Assembly (NCBI RefSeq): GCF_000298075.1
Contig: NZ_JH815593.1
Coordinates: forward strand, 645,777-709,776
Source of the DNA: Staphylococcus massiliensis CCUG 55927
GTDB taxonomy: Bacteria > Bacillota > Bacilli > Staphylococcales > Staphylococcaceae
Reading direction: 5' to 3'
DNA: 64,000 nucleotides
Shown here: positions 53,031 through 63,218 of the stretch, piece by piece
Position numbering within the stretch: the stretch's first letter is position 1
Layout: every line of letters begins with the position of its first letter
Translations under genes and position numbers: made by a program
The notes under the pieces: model-generated
What the model was told of the DNA's origin: nothing
Databases searched by the model: none
What the model saw: the letters and a program-made list of their open reading frames with translations, nothing else

Positions 53031-53441
53031 ATGGACCATACAAATGAGAAAATCTTAAAAATACTGCATCATGATAGTCGAACTTCACTACGTCAAATAA
53101 GCAATGAGGTTAATTTATCAACACCGTCTGTTCGCGATAGAATCAATAAAATGCTCGATTTAGGCATGATTCAAAAGTACACGATTGACATTGACTATGC
53201 TACTTTGGGCTATGAAATCGAAATATTAGTTGATATCACGACTTCGCCTGCAAAGTCCTCGTACTTCAACGACTTTATTCAATCACAAGAAAATGTAAAA
53301 TTTTGTTATCGAGTGTCTGGTCCAAGCTGCTACTTATTTAAAGCTATCTTCAGAAATATGAAAGAAGTCGAAAGCTTCGTTGAAACTCTAAAGAAATACG
53401 GCAGTTCAAAAACTTTCTTTATACTTTCGAAAATTGTTTAA
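53031..53441 (+). CDS. Lrp/AsnC-family transcription regulator
   Basis: Feast-famine regulator of 136 residues. The N-terminal HTH is seen as RTSLRQISNEVNLSTPSVRDRINKML and is followed by a C-terminal RAM-like ligand domain (EIEILVDITTSPAKSSYF). The frame opens at a TTG (52992), but ATG at 53031 lies eight bases after TTAGGAG. It is divergent from the small membrane gene and the amidohydrolase, which it may control. The 3' gap holds a hairpin-repeat array. Confidence 0.85.
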   Translation: MDHTNEKILKILHHDSRTSLRQISNEVNLSTPSVRDRINKMLDLGMIQKYTIDIDYATLGYEIEILVDITTSPAKSSYFNDFIQSQENVKFCYRVSGPSCYLFKAIFRNMKEVESFVETLKKYGSSKTFFILSKIV

Positions 53442-53601
53442 GGTGTGAGAGTTATTTGTAGTGGGTCAATTGCGATTACAGTCGATATTGATTATCAGCG
53501 TATGTAATCAAATACCTATTTTGATTACTTATTTGATTTAGATTTGTTGCCCCTTTCTTTGTGAAAAGGACTTTTAAAACTTAAATATAGATATTTAGCC
53601 G

Positions 53602-53757
53602 TTATGCGATTGTTTTTATTTTCTTTCGCGTAACGGCGACCTTATGCGATTGTTTTATTTTTCTTTCGCGTAACGGCGACCTTATGCGATTGTTTTATTT
53701 TTCTTTCGTGTAACGGCGCCCTTATGCGATTGTTTTATTTTACTTTCGCATAACGGG
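53602..53757 (+). repeat. 40-bp hairpin repeats, family A, four units
   Basis: Units start at 53602, 53642, 53682 and 53722, exactly 40 bases apart. Each has arms TTATGCGA and TCGCGTAA (variants TCGTGTAA, TCGCATAA), a T-rich loop starting TTGTTTT and ending CTT, and a spacer GGCGACC or GGCGCCC. Arm changes keep pairing if G-U pairs of a plus-strand RNA are allowed. Confidence 0.9.
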
Positions 53758-53765
53758 AATCGCCT

Positions 53766-54039
53766 CTTGTTACATTGTTTACTTCTGTCTTTGTAATATG
53801 GCTTCCTTGTTACATTGTTTACTTCAATCTTTGTAACATGGCGACCTTGTTACATTGTTTACTTCTGTCTTTGTAACATGGCGCCCTTGTTACATTGTTC
53901 ACTTCAGTCTTTGTAACATAGCTTCCTTATTACATTGTTCACTTCAGTCTTTGTAACATGGCGCCCTTGTTACATAGTTTGCTTCAGTCTTTGTAATATG
54001 GCTTCCTTGTTACATTGTTTCTAAAATCTTTGTAATAAG
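53766..54039 (+). repeat. 40-bp hairpin repeats, family B, seven units
   Basis: Units start at 53766, 53806, 53846, 53886, 53926, 53966 and 54006, exactly 40 bases apart. Arms are TGTTACA and TGTAACA (or TGTAATA), the loop starts TTGTTTAC and ends CTT, and the spacer is GGCGACC, GGCGCCC or GGCTTCC. Period, loop ends and spacers match family A but the arms are different. The last unit is degenerate. Confidence 0.9.
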
Positions 54040-54065
54040 GAAAATTTTCGGGATCGAAAATTTCC
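54039..54065. repeat. Inverted repeat at the end of the hairpin array
   Basis: GGAAAATTTTCG (54039-54050) and CGAAAATTTCC (54055-54065) pair around a four-base GGAT loop, then T-rich sequence follows. It could end transcription from the plus strand out of the Lrp gene and repeats. Confidence 0.55.
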
Positions 54066-54146
54066 GATTATTTTTATTTTCTATCACAAAACGGCTCTCG
54101 TCACCTCTCCATCAACCATTACTGCTCTAATGTCCTTTTCAAAAAA

Positions 54147-54179
54147 GGAAAAAGTTGGCACCGGTAACCGTCGCCAACT
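54147..54179 (-). terminator. Terminator after recG
   Basis: On the minus strand AGTTGGC pairs with GCCAACT, with an inner ACGGTTACCGGT stem, followed by TTTTTCC. It lies five bases past the recG stop codon. Confidence 0.85.
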
Positions 54180-54183
54180 TCTC

Positions 54184-56223
54184 TTAATCAAAGCTTTTAT
54201 TAAGCAAATGTTCTTCTATGAAATTACGGAGGACTTCGAACTCAGGCTCGAAGAAACGTCCTGAGTGAATAAGCTCGCTTGCCTCGTCTCGCGCTACTTC
54301 TAGCATGCGATAGTCTTCAACGATGTTTGCCACTAAGAAATCGGGCAGACCGCTTTGTTTAACTCCGAAGAAGTCACCAGGACCGCGCATTTCTAAGTCA
54401 CGCTCGCTCAGTTCGAAGCCGTCAGTAGTTTGTGTCATAATTTCCATGCGCTCGATACCCGTTTCGGTTTTAGGCGACGCAAGGAGCACGCAATAACTTT
54501 GGTGGTCGCTACGTCCGACACGTCCACGAAGCTGATGTAACGTAGATAAACCAAAACGATCAGCGTCGTAAATAATCATGAACGTCGCATTCGGCACATT
54601 GACGCCGACTTCTACAACCGTAGTTGACACAAGGATATCGATATCATGATTACTGAAATCATACATCATCTGGTCCTTTTCATCAGCAGTCAACTTACCA
54701 TGCAGCAACCCGACATTATAATTCGCGTAATATTGATCCAACTGCTCATATAAATCAACGGCATTTTGAACCTCATCCAAATGCTCAGAACTCTCAATCA
54801 ATGGGCAAATCACATAAGCCTGACGCCCTTTATCGAGCTCCTGCCTTAAATCCTGAAGCACCTGCTCAAAGGCCTCATGCTTCTCCCAAGTCGTGATAAT
54901 CGGTTTACGCCCCTTTGGCATACTTTTTATCGACGACACATCCATCTCACCAAACACCGAAATTGCGAGTGTTCTTGGAATTGGCGTTGCCGTCATGAAA
55001 AGCACATTCGATAGGGCACCCTTTTCACGAAGTTTTTGACGTTGTGTTACGCCGAAACGATGTTGCTCATCCGTAATCACAAGACCTACATCTTTAAAGA
55101 TAACATCATCTTGTATAAGCGCATGCGTACCTACTAAGCAATCAATCGTACCATTTTCTAATTGCTCTAATAACATTTCACGCTTTTTACCTTTAACAGA
55201 ACCCGTTAACAAACCGATGTTCATCTTACCTTGAAATAGGTCATGTAAACTTTCTGCATGTTGTTCAGCAAGTATTTCAGTCGGCACCATTAAAGCCGAT
55301 TGATACCCTGCAGTTTTAAGCGCATACATACATATCGCTGCAACTACCGTCTTACCAGAACCGACATCCCCTTGTAAGAGACGGTGCATACGGATTGGCG
55401 CTTTTAAATCACGGAAAATTTCATTCACGCTAATTTTTTGACCATCAGTTAATTCAAAAGGCAAACTTTCGATAAACGCTTTTACTTCAGCTAAGTCATA
55501 TTGAACTTCAACCGCTTCTTCACTTTCCTTTTCCAAACGGTTCAACCATTGCATGCGAAGCTCAAACATAAATAATTCTGTAAATGCATATGTACGTCTA
55601 GCCTTTAAAACTGACTTTTTATCTGTCGCATAATGAAGTTGATATAAACTATCGCTCAAAGTTTCAAGTTTGTACTTTTCACGGAGGTTCTCGGGTAACC
55701 ATTCATGAATTGTCACGTTATTTATGACATTTCGAATCATATCGCGCATATTCTTCTGCTTAATGCCTTCTTTGATACGATATATCGGCGTTAACGTTTC
55801 ACCATCTTGCGCGTCAAAGAACATCTTAGTACCTGTTATTTCTTGCTTATGACGTTGCCATTTACCCTTGATAGTCACGACATCATGAAGGTTGATCTTC
55901 TTTTTCAAATAAGGTTGGTTAAAGTAGACACATTTAACTGCGATATTATCAATCATCACATGAACGGTAAGCTTAGATTTATTTCTACCAAAAAAAGCAA
56001 CAGTAGGAGTCGCATAAACTTCCCCTCTTACTGTTACTGTATCTTGATCATTGGCTAAATTTAAGTCAATCACAGTATTATCTTCATAACGTGTAGGAAG
56101 GTGTAGGACTAAATCTTGAACTGAGTGAATATTGAGTTCACTTAATACTTGTAGTCGTTTAGCACCTATTCCTTTAACTTCTTCTAATGAAAATGTATTA
56201 TCTATAAGATTGACTTTTGCCAT
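54184..56223 (-). CDS. recG: ATP-dependent DNA helicase RecG
   Basis: Branch-migration helicase that rescues stalled forks. The N-terminal wedge/OB domain (residues about 1-230) is followed by a helicase core with Walker [20 protein letters not shown], the DEQH box [22 protein letters not shown], and motif [17 protein letters not shown]. At 679 residues it is a complete enzyme. It lies two bases downstream of sdaAA; in S. aureus fakA precedes it directly. Confidence 0.96.
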   Translation of the reverse strand: MAKVNLIDNTFSLEEVKGIGAKRLQVLSELNIHSVQDLVLHLPTRYEDNTVIDLNLANDQDTVTVRGEVYATPTVAFFGRNKSKLTVHVMIDNIAVKCVYFNQPYLKKKINLHDVVTIKGKWQRHKQEITGTKMFFDAQDGETLTPIYRIKEGIKQKNMRDMIRNVINNVTIHEWLPENLREKYKLETLSDSLYQLHYATDKKSVLKARRTYAFTELFMFELRMQWLNRLEKESEEAVEVQYDLAEVKAFIESLPFELTDGQKISVNEIFRDLKAPIRMHRLLQGDVGSGKTVVAAICMYALKTAGYQSALMVPTEILAEQHAESLHDLFQGKMNIGLLTGSVKGKKREMLLEQLENGTIDCLVGTHALIQDDVIFKDVGLVITDEQHRFGVTQRQKLREKGALSNVLFMTATPIPRTLAISVFGEMDVSSIKSMPKGRKPIITTWEKHEAFEQVLQDLRQELDKGRQAYVICPLIESSEHLDEVQNAVDLYEQLDQYYANYNVGLLHGKLTADEKDQMMYDFSNHDIDILVSTTVVEVGVNVPNATFMIIYDADRFGLSTLHQLRGRVGRSDHQSYCVLLASPKTETGIERMEIMTQTTDGFELSERDLEMRGPGDFFGVKQSGLPDFLVANIVEDYRMLEVARDEASELIHSGRFFEPEFEVLRNFIEEHLLNKSFD

Positions 56224-56225
56224 AA

Positions 56226-57095
56226 TTAATCACCAAATATTTCTTGTTTTAATCGTTGTCCTGTCTTCGTACCAGCTAAGCCGCCGCGACCTGTTTCACG
56301 GAGAGCAGATGGCATCGTTTGACCGATTTTGTACATCGCGTCAATAACTTCATCAGTTGGAATTCTTGATGTGACACCTGCAAGTGCCATATCTGCAGAA
56401 ACAATTGCGTTCGAAGCCCCTGCTGCATTTCTTTTCACACAAGGCACCTCAACTAAGCCAGCTACTGGATCACATACTAAACCTAGCATATTCTTTAAAC
56501 AAATTGCAAAGGCTTGAGCCGATTGTTCAGGCGTACCTCCTGCTGCTTCAACCGTTGCCGCCGCAGCCATCGCAGCTGCCGAACCTACTTCAGCCTGACA
56601 ACCACCTGCTGCACCTGATATCGATGCATTGTTCGCTACTACGAAGCCGAACGCACCTGACGTAAGTAAAAAGTGTAGCATGTCCTTATCATTTAAATCG
56701 AGCTTATGCTTAATTGAAAATAACACACCTGGCACAACGCCTGCTGATCCTGCCGTTGGTGTAGCACAAATTTTACCCATTGCTGCGTTAACTTCGTTCG
56801 TCGCCATTGCCTTACTAATCGCATCTAGCATTAAATCGCCAGATAACGATTTACCTTCATCTAAATATTTCTGAAGCAGTACCGCATCACCGCCAGTTAA
56901 ACCTGTCTTAGATGTTACACCTTCAATACCATCGGCAACCGCCTTCTCCATCGTCTTAAGGTTATGTGACATTTGACTATAAATGTCATCGAGTGAAAGT
57001 CCTGTGACTTCCATCTCTTGTTCTAACATTACTTCGTAAATCTTTTTATCTTCATCATTACATTTCGCAATGAGTTCTCTAACACTTTTAAACAT
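56226..57095 (-). CDS. sdaAA: L-serine dehydratase, iron-sulfur alpha subunit
   Basis: Together with SdaAB it deaminates L-serine to pyruvate using a 4Fe-4S cluster. Cysteines of the cluster site lie in [38 protein letters not shown] and the [20 protein letters not shown] stretch. The 289 residues form a complete subunit. It follows sdaAB by 20 bases and ends next to recG. S. epidermidis has the same sdaAB-sdaAA pair here; S. aureus carries it elsewhere. Confidence 0.95.
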   Translation of the reverse strand: MFKSVRELIAKCNDEDKKIYEVMLEQEMEVTGLSLDDIYSQMSHNLKTMEKAVADGIEGVTSKTGLTGGDAVLLQKYLDEGKSLSGDLMLDAISKAMATNEVNAAMGKICATPTAGSAGVVPGVLFSIKHKLDLNDKDMLHFLLTSGAFGFVVANNASISGAAGGCQAEVGSAAAMAAAATVEAAGGTPEQSAQAFAICLKNMLGLVCDPVAGLVEVPCVKRNAAGASNAIVSADMALAGVTSRIPTDEVIDAMYKIGQTMPSALRETGRGGLAGTKTGQRLKQEIFGD

Positions 57096-57115
57096 ACAAT
57101 CCCCCTCATAAATGC

Positions 57116-57778
57116 TTATTCGCCCATTAGTGATACCGTAACAACGCCGTTTACGGCTTTGATTTCTTCAATAATGTCCGCGCTGATATCCTCATCAAGT
57201 TCACACGTCATTAACGCTTGGTCTCCTTTATCCTTACGTGCAACTTGCATACTTCCAACATTTATTTCATGATTACCAATGATGTTCGCTACACGGCCAA
57301 TTGTGCCAAATGTATCTTGGTGAAATACAAGTAATGTCGGATAGTTACCACTAATATTGAGTTTGAAGCCATTGATAGCGACAATTTCAATCTTACCGCC
57401 ACCAATTGAAACACCCTCAACTGAAATTTCCTTCTCACCATCGCGCATATTAATAACCGCTGTATTCGGGTGATCACGTTCTTCTGACATTTCAATGAAT
57501 GTATATTTCATACCTTTTTCTTGCGCGATTTCAAAACAATGTTCAATGCGGTCATCGTCGGTGTCAAAGCCTAGTAATCCCCCTATTAAAGCAACATCCG
57601 TACCATGACCTTTGTATGTTTCCATAAAAGACCCATATAAATAAATATCGACTTGCTCTGGCATCTTACCAAATAAATCACGAGCTACAAGTCCAATACG
57701 TACAGCACCTGCAGTATGTGATGACGACGGTCCAACCATTGTAGGACCGATAATGTCAAAGACACTTTTGAATTTCAT
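57116..57778 (-). CDS. sdaAB: L-serine dehydratase, iron-sulfur beta subunit
   Basis: Beta subunit with the conserved start FDIIGPTMVGPSSSHTAGAV and RIGLVARDLFG. An ACT-like regulatory domain occupies about residues 145-220 (LLVFHQDTFGTIGRVANIIG). The 220 residues match two-subunit serine dehydratases. ATG follows AAGGGGGAGCATTT. It leads the sdaAB-sdaAA-recG run, with a 560-base gap upstream. Confidence 0.94.
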   Translation of the reverse strand: MKFKSVFDIIGPTMVGPSSSHTAGAVRIGLVARDLFGKMPEQVDIYLYGSFMETYKGHGTDVALIGGLLGFDTDDDRIEHCFEIAQEKGMKYTFIEMSEERDHPNTAVINMRDGEKEISVEGVSIGGGKIEIVAINGFKLNISGNYPTLLVFHQDTFGTIGRVANIIGNHEINVGSMQVARKDKGDQALMTCELDEDISADIIEEIKAVNGVVTVSLMGE

Positions 57779-58162
57779 AAATGCTCCCCCTTAAATAACG
57801 AATCCTTTAGCACTTAATTTAATTTATTATATCAATATCTAAGAGAACTATAAACTTAAATTGTCTAAAAAGTTTGATTATTGATACTTTGCAAAAAGTA
57901 AAGTTAGTACAAAAATGGTGTATATATGCTATTCCCACTCAAAGCAAATTCATGTGAAAAGACTTTATATCTCTAAGCGTTTACACCTGAAAAGCAAAAC
58001 AATAATTATTAGTATAAAACTCAACTTAATCATATCTATGATGTTCAAAATAATATAAACCTAGATAACTTTATATAGGTAACACTTAAAAAGATTATAG
58101 ACTTATGTCATACAATTTCTAAACAGCTGACTCAGAGGGCGGGACCCTGGCATACACTAAGG

Positions 58163-58187
58163 TACAAAGTAGCTATGCTACTTTGTA
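58163..58187. repeat. Perfect inverted repeat in the sdaAB-fakA gap
   Basis: TACAAAGTAGC and GCTACTTTGTA flank a three-base loop. CTAAGGTAC next to it (58157-58165) is complementary to GTACCTTAG (58232-58240) in the downstream hairpin. The rest of 57779-58340 shows no convincing ORF; it may hold the sdaAB leader or a small RNA. Confidence 0.6.
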
Positions 58188-58215
58188 AGTCCCTATCTCT
58201 ATATAATTCTAGATA

Positions 58216-58266
58216 CAAAAAGAGGTATGTAGTACCTTAGTCGTGCTAAGATACCGCATACCTCTT
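58216..58266 (-). terminator. Terminator after the yloU-fakA operon
   Basis: On the minus strand AAGAGGTATG and CATACCTCTT form a perfect outer stem, with an inner CTTAG/CTAAG stem, followed by TTTTTG. It lies about 75 bases beyond the fakA stop. Confidence 0.8.
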
Positions 58267-58340
58267 CGTATTCATCACATATTTACTTGACGCATCTATA
58301 TTCACTTATCGCAACAAGCTTCTCTTCTGTAAAAATCACC

Positions 58341-59990
58341 TTATTCTACTGCGAATAAATAATCGTAAATAGGTTGATCACCATTATGTACTTCGACTTC
58401 TACGTCCTCATAAGTTGATTCTACATACTCAACAAGCCAATCTGTCGTCTCAGATTTACTTTCTTGGCCCGTAAATAAAGTTAAAATTTCGCTATCTTCA
58501 GTCACAATATGATCAACTAACGCTTTTAAAGCTTGTTGTAAATCTTGATCACTTGTCACGATTTTATCTTCTACTAAACCGATGTAGTCATTTTCATTCA
58601 CTTCAACGCCATCGATTTTAGTATCTCTTACAGCGGTTGTAATTGAAGCTGACGTTACAGTTGATAACGCTTCAGTCATCGTTTCTTTGTTCTCACTAAT
58701 ATCCATACTTGGATCATAAGAGAACATTGCTGTAATACCTTGAGGGATTGAACGAGATGGCACAACTACCGCTTCAGCATCAACGACTTGTGTAGCTTGT
58801 TCACTCGACATCATAATATTTTTATTGTTTGGTAAGATAATCGCATGCTTACATTTCGCTTCTTCAATGACTTTAACGATGTCTTCAGTAGAAGGGTTCA
58901 TCGTTTGACCACCATTAATAACATGTGTCACGCCCATTGATTTGAAAAGCTTCGTAATACCTTCACCCATTGAAATGGTAATAATCGCCGTTTCTACCTC
59001 TTGATTGTCTTCAGCTTGAGGTATATTTTGTTCTTTACGTAGAACTTCACGGTGTTGTTCACGCATATTTTCAGCTTTAACTTTAATAAGCTCACCGTAT
59101 TCTTGACCAAAGTTAAATACTTGGCCAGGATGTTCTGAATGTACATGAACTTTAACGATTTCATCATCATTAATGACAAGTAATGAATCACCGAATTGTG
59201 CCATATCTTCACGGAAAGCATCTTCATCGAAAGGCTTTTTACCCTTTTCAAAGCGAACCATCATTTCAGTACAGTAACCAAATTCGATATCTTCAGTATT
59301 AATCACACCATGGAAATCATGTTCATCATTAATAAATTTCTCAGTATCAACTTTCGTTGCTTTCGCTTCGATCGTTTCACCTTTCATTGCTTTCAAGAAA
59401 CCTTCGTATACAAGCGTTAAACCTTTACCACCACTATCGACAACGCCTACTTCTTTTAAAACAGGTAGTTGGTTCGGTGTATTTTCTAACGCACGTTCAG
59501 CTTCTGCGATGACTTTTTCCATAACATATAAACAATCATCTGATTCTTCACTCGCTTTAACGGCAGCTTCACTGGCACATTTCGCAACAGTTAAGATTGT
59601 ACCTTCTACAGGTTTCATAACAGCTTTGTACGCAGTTTTAACACCCGCTTCAAAACATTTAGCGAATTGTTTCGCATCAATATCTTGGTGTTGCTCAAGC
59701 TGCTTTGAAAAGCCTCTAAATAATTGTGATAATATAACACCTGAGTTTCCTCTTGCACCCATTAATAACCCTTTAGAAAAAGTCTTTCCTAATTGGCCAA
59801 TATGAGTTGCTGGGTTTTCTTGAACTTCATCACGACCTGAAGTCATCGATAAATTCATATTTGTACCCGTATCACCGTCAGGCACTGGATATACATTTAA
59901 TGCATCTACCATATCTGCATTATTTGATAAATTTTGTGCACCTTGGGTAATCATTTCGGCAAACAATTTACCATCAATTTTGCTAACCAT
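58341..59990 (-). CDS. fakA: Fatty acid kinase, ATP-binding subunit FakA (DhaL/DegV-like)
   Basis: Phosphorylates fatty acids bound to FakB, feeding host or exogenous fatty acids into phospholipid synthesis with PlsX. The N-terminal DhaL-type nucleotide domain has [18 protein letters not shown] and [16 protein letters not shown]; a middle domain and a C-terminal domain (from about residue 330) follow. The 549 residues match S. aureus FakA (548). It lies 12 bases downstream of the Asp23-family gene. Confidence 0.94.
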   Translation of the reverse strand: MVSKIDGKLFAEMITQGAQNLSNNADMVDALNVYPVPDGDTGTNMNLSMTSGRDEVQENPATHIGQLGKTFSKGLLMGARGNSGVILSQLFRGFSKQLEQHQDIDAKQFAKCFEAGVKTAYKAVMKPVEGTILTVAKCASEAAVKASEESDDCLYVMEKVIAEAERALENTPNQLPVLKEVGVVDSGGKGLTLVYEGFLKAMKGETIEAKATKVDTEKFINDEHDFHGVINTEDIEFGYCTEMMVRFEKGKKPFDEDAFREDMAQFGDSLLVINDDEIVKVHVHSEHPGQVFNFGQEYGELIKVKAENMREQHREVLRKEQNIPQAEDNQEVETAIITISMGEGITKLFKSMGVTHVINGGQTMNPSTEDIVKVIEEAKCKHAIILPNNKNIMMSSEQATQVVDAEAVVVPSRSIPQGITAMFSYDPSMDISENKETMTEALSTVTSASITTAVRDTKIDGVEVNENDYIGLVEDKIVTSDQDLQQALKALVDHIVTEDSEILTLFTGQESKSETTDWLVEYVESTYEDVEVEVHNGDQPIYDYLFAVE

Positions 59991-60002
59991 TACAATGTCC
60001 TC

Positions 60003-60377
60003 CTACATTTCATTCCCATCATTGTTGATGTGAACACCTTTAACGAAAATATTTACGTTGTTCACTTTTAATTTCAATGTCTTTTCCAAAATATACTTAA
60101 CAGTTGATTGCACATTGTTCGCTACTTCTGAAATTTTCACGCCATAACTTACGATAATATACATATCAACATCTAATACGCCATCTTTTTCTTTAATAAC
60201 GATACCTTTAGAATAATTTTCCTGACCTAAAATTTCTTGGAGTCCGTCTCTTACTTGATGTCTTGAGGCCATACCTACTATGCCGTAACTTTCAACAGCA
60301 GTACCACCGACTAGTGACGCGATAACTTCATTAGAGATATCAATACTGCCAAATTCATTTGTAATTTCTAAAGTCAT
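60003..60377 (-). CDS. Asp23/Gls24 family envelope stress protein (YloU)
   Basis: Small Asp23-domain protein of 124 residues with FGSIDISNEVIASLVGGTAV and VDMYIIVSYGVKISEVANNV. Family members associate with the membrane and cell-envelope stress. The gene sits between rpmB and fakA as in Bacillus and staphylococci. ATG at 60377 follows GGAGGCTTAAAAT. Specific role is unknown. Confidence 0.9.
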   Translation of the reverse strand: MTLEITNEFGSIDISNEVIASLVGGTAVESYGIVGMASRHQVRDGLQEILGQENYSKGIVIKEKDGVLDVDMYIIVSYGVKISEVANNVQSTVKYILEKTLKLKVNNVNIFVKGVHINNDGNEM

Positions 60378-60556
60378 ATTTTAAGCCTCCTAATCAGCTT
60401 ATTTAATGATGTAACATAAATACGTATCTAAAATCAAATGATATTCCACAATAATATTATAGTTCTTATGAAATATTAATTATTCTCACAACTTAAAATT
60501 ATATCAGAAATTCACTATAAAAGCGATTTCAAAAAGTAAGGTTTTTTCATTTTTTA

Positions 60557-60585
60557 TTGCTTTTTACCCATTACTGTGTTACATT
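60557..60585 (+). promoter_or_regulatory. Sigma-A promoter of rpmB
   Basis: -35 TTGCTT (60557-60562), a 17-base spacer and -10 TACATT (60580-60585) precede rpmB. The divergent gap 60378-60638 is otherwise AT-rich and without another gene. Confidence 0.55.
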
Positions 60586-60638
60586 ATTTTGGTATGTAGT
60601 AGTCATGTGTATTTATATTTATTAAAGGAGGTACTTTT

Positions 60639-60827
60639 ATGGGCAAGCAATGTTATGTAACAGGTCGTAAAGCTTCGACTGGTAATAATCGTTCACACGC
60701 TTTAAACTCAACTAAACGTAGATGGAACGCTAACTTACAAAAAGTTAGAATCCTAGTTGACGGTAAACCTAAAAAAGTTTGGGTTTCAGCACGTGCTTTA
60801 AAATCTGGTAAAGTTACTAGAGTTTAA
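60639..60827 (+). CDS. rpmB: 50S ribosomal protein L28
   Basis: Ribosomal protein of 62 residues beginning [20 protein letters not shown], with the L28 core [20 protein letters not shown]. The N-terminal CxxxGRKA form without a cysteine quartet suggests a non-zinc version. AAAGGAGGTACTTTT precedes the ATG. It is divergent from the Asp23 gene and ends in its own terminator, its usual context. Confidence 0.97.
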   Translation: MGKQCYVTGRKASTGNNRSHALNSTKRRWNANLQKVRILVDGKPKKVWVSARALKSGKVTRV

Positions 60828-60845
60828 TAAATATAATGCACATTC

Positions 60846-60875
60846 AAAAGGCCTTTATGTGGAAGGCCTTTTTTT
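60846..60875 (+). terminator. Terminator after rpmB
   Basis: AAAAGGCCTT pairs with AAGGCCTTTT around a seven-base loop, followed by a run of T, 20 bases after the stop. It can also serve the convergent thiN. Confidence 0.85.
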
Positions 60876-60935
60876 ATGCCCTTTTTTAAGTCTAGAAGCG
60901 AACGTTCTATTACGAGCCTCTTAAAAACGCTTAGC

Positions 60936-61580
60936 CTAACTCGGCTTATCAGAACTTCGCATTTGTAGAAACATACCGCGCTCAACTGTGATATACCCTA
61001 CGTCATCTTCAACCTCATTTGAAATCGTCAACGTTGAACCTTCTTCAAGTACTTCGTGATTCAAACCGTACTTAAAACCTTCTAATGAAATCACAGCGTT
61101 TGGTCTTAAAGGTATAAATGATACATACGGATATGCATCTAAACGCTCAATTTGATGTTTTCCTTCATTAATAAGCTGAATCTCATTCTGACTATCAATT
61201 AAACGGATGTGAATACCTACATTGATGTAATAAGGCTTTTCAAGGATTTGTAAGGCACCCATAAAGTGATCAAGTCGACCTCCTGTTGCACCATACACAT
61301 TTATATGTTTATACCCTCTTTTAACTGCTTCATCTACAGCTAACGCTAAATCTGTATCATCTTTTTCAGGTTTTAAAGGTTCAATGCCATAAGTTTCAAT
61401 CAGTTCCTGGCGCTCATCATCCGTAACAGAGTCGAAGTCACCAATCATAAATAAAGGTTCTATACCACGTTTCGTTAATTCAAACGCACCACGATCTACC
61501 CCAGCAAACGTTTCCTGACTGTGCTTTTCAAAGAAGTGATTAGGTAAATGTCTTAATCCACAAAGTAAATTGATATGCAT
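60936..61580 (-). CDS. thiN: Thiamine pyrophosphokinase
   Basis: Transfers pyrophosphate from ATP to thiamine, giving thiamine diphosphate. Motifs are GVDRGAFEL, MIGDFDSVTDDE, EKDDTDLALAVDEA and YGATGGRLDH. A GTG three codons upstream overlaps the ribosome site, so ATG at 61578-61580 is used, giving 214 residues. It follows rpe by one base and is the last gene of rsgA-rpe-thiN. Confidence 0.94.
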   Translation of the reverse strand: MHINLLCGLRHLPNHFFEKHSQETFAGVDRGAFELTKRGIEPLFMIGDFDSVTDDERQELIETYGIEPLKPEKDDTDLALAVDEAVKRGYKHINVYGATGGRLDHFMGALQILEKPYYINVGIHIRLIDSQNEIQLINEGKHQIERLDAYPYVSFIPLRPNAVISLEGFKYGLNHEVLEEGSTLTISNEVEDDVGYITVERGMFLQMRSSDKPS

Positions 61581-61581
61581 A

Positions 61582-62229
61582 TTACTCACCCTTCAGTAAT
61601 TGAACTGCCTCACGATATTGTGCGTGTTTAAAGAAATACGAACCAGCTACAAGCATGGTCGCACCATTTGAAATACAAGCTTTCGCCGTTTCATCGTTAA
61701 TGCCGCCATCAACCTCGATATCAAAGTCAAGTTGATGTAACGTTTTATAATCATTTAATTCTCGAATTTTACCAACCATTGAAGGAATAAACGCTTGGCC
61801 ACCAAAGCCAGGATTTACGGACATGATTAACACATAGTCGACCGCGTCTAGAACGTGTTTAATCGATTCAATCGGCGTACCGGGATTCAAGACAACACCT
61901 GCTTTAATGCCGTAATCATGAATGAGCTGAATCGCACGGTGAATATGATTGGTAGCCTCAACATGCACGGAAATCATATCTGCGCCTGCTTCCTTAAAAG
62001 CCTCAATATAAGTTTCCGGTTGTTCGATCATCAAATGAACGTCGATTGGTAAAGACGTTCCTTTACGCACAGCCTCGAGAATTGGTAAGCCAATCGAGAT
62101 ATTAGGTACAAATTGACCATCCATGACATCAAAATGAAGCGCATCAACACCTGCTTCTTCGAGTCGTGTAAGTTCTTGGTTCAAATTTAAAAAGTCGCAT
62201 GCAAGTAATGATGGCAAAATTTGTGTCAT
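61582..62229 (-). CDS. rpe: Ribulose-phosphate 3-epimerase
   Basis: Interconverts ribulose 5-phosphate and xylulose 5-phosphate in the pentose phosphate pathway. TIM-barrel motifs are ILPSLLACDF, LHFDVMDGQFVPNISIG, VMSVNPGFGGQAF-type (LIMSVNPGFGGQAFIP) and EVDGGINDETAK. At 215 residues it has the normal length. It lies between rsgA and thiN with a one-base gap on each side, so the three genes are co-transcribed. Confidence 0.95.
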   Translation of the reverse strand: MTQILPSLLACDFLNLNQELTRLEEAGVDALHFDVMDGQFVPNISIGLPILEAVRKGTSLPIDVHLMIEQPETYIEAFKEAGADMISVHVEATNHIHRAIQLIHDYGIKAGVVLNPGTPIESIKHVLDAVDYVLIMSVNPGFGGQAFIPSMVGKIRELNDYKTLHQLDFDIEVDGGINDETAKACISNGATMLVAGSYFFKHAQYREAVQLLKGE

Positions 62230-62230
62230 G

Positions 62231-63106
62231 TTAATATCTTTCCTTTCTATTCTGTAATTCCTTGAGCAACGTCACATAATGATCATAGCGAAACTGGGCG
62301 ATATGACCTGCTTCAAGTTCCGCTTTAACGTTACATTTCGGCTCATTAATATGTAAGCAATCACGAAACTTACACGATGCGCTCGATGCCTTTAAATCAA
62401 TGAAGTAATCCTTCAGTGCTTTTGCTTCAATGTGATCAAAATCTAACGCACTAAAGCCTGGTGTATCCGCAACGTAACCACTTTCCGTTTCATATAACTC
62501 CACGTGGCGTGTTGTATGGCGACCACGATTTAAAGACTTAGAAATTTCATTCGTTTCAAGGTTTAATGTTGGTGCGTAGTGATTCATTAACGTCGTTTTA
62601 CCTACACCAGATTGCCCACTGAGAACTGCAAGGCCCTTTCCAAAGGAAGCGAAAACGTGTTGAATGTCATCATGTGCTCCCACGAACATCGTTTGGTACC
62701 CTATTGCTTCATATATATTTAAGTAATCTGTAATTTGAGTGATAGCCGCTTCCGACGCAATATCTTTCTTCGTCACAAGAATCACAGGGTCAAGCCCATA
62801 GGAATGCGCGATAACAAGAAAGCGGTCGAGGAGTTGTGTCGAGAACTCAGGTTCCACAGCACTCATCACAATCACGAGATGATCAATATTACTAACTGAT
62901 GGTCGCTTTAACGCGTTCTTCCTAGGATGGATATGATGAATAATCCCTTCACCCGCGTTCTCCTCTTCGAAATCAGCCATATCTCCAACTATAGGTGAAG
63001 ATTTCTTCTTTCTAAATATCCCACGTGGCTTCGTGTCATATAGCGCGCCTTCAGATTCGACACGGTACACACCACTAATGGATTTAATAATTCGGCCTGT
63101 CTTCAA
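62231..63106 (-). CDS. rsgA: Ribosome small subunit GTPase RsgA (YloQ)
   Basis: Circularly permuted GTPase that acts late in 30S maturation. An N-terminal OB domain ([14 protein letters not shown]) precedes VTKKD (G4), [14 protein letters not shown] (G1) and [10 protein letters not shown] (G3), and a C-terminal zinc-binding domain with [14 protein letters not shown]. The start is TTG at 63104-63106 after GAGAGGTGG, giving 291 residues as in S. aureus. It has its own promoter because the usual upstream genes stp-pknB are not next to it. Confidence 0.95.
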   Translation of the reverse strand: MKTGRIIKSISGVYRVESEGALYDTKPRGIFRKKKSSPIVGDMADFEEENAGEGIIHHIHPRKNALKRPSVSNIDHLVIVMSAVEPEFSTQLLDRFLVIAHSYGLDPVILVTKKDIASEAAITQITDYLNIYEAIGYQTMFVGAHDDIQHVFASFGKGLAVLSGQSGVGKTTLMNHYAPTLNLETNEISKSLNRGRHTTRHVELYETESGYVADTPGFSALDFDHIEAKALKDYFIDLKASSASCKFRDCLHINEPKCNVKAELEAGHIAQFRYDHYVTLLKELQNRKERY

Positions 63107-63137
63107 ATTGCCACCTCTCTCACCTAACTTTGTCATT

Positions 63138-63166
63138 ATTATATCAAAGCGCTTGATAATTGTAAC
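63138..63166 (-). promoter_or_regulatory. Sigma-A promoter of rsgA-rpe-thiN
   Basis: On the minus strand, GTTACA (63161-63166), a 17-base spacer and a perfect TATAAT (63138-63143) lie about 32 bases upstream of the TTG start. The spacer holds ATCAAGCGCTTTGAT, a near-palindrome resembling a cre site in its central AAGCGCTT. Confidence 0.65.
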
Positions 63167-63218
63167 GCTAATATGCGCCAAGGCTTTGCAATACTTATCT
63201 CTTTAAGTCGCTATCAAA

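Noticed and set aside
53602..54039. CRISPR array
   Set aside because: The spacers are seven bases at most, two unrelated repeat families alternate, and no cas gene is present.
57779..58340. Serine T-box or other amino acid riboswitch upstream of sdaAB
   Set aside because: No T-box core (GGGTGGNACCGCG) or other known riboswitch consensus could be found in the leader.
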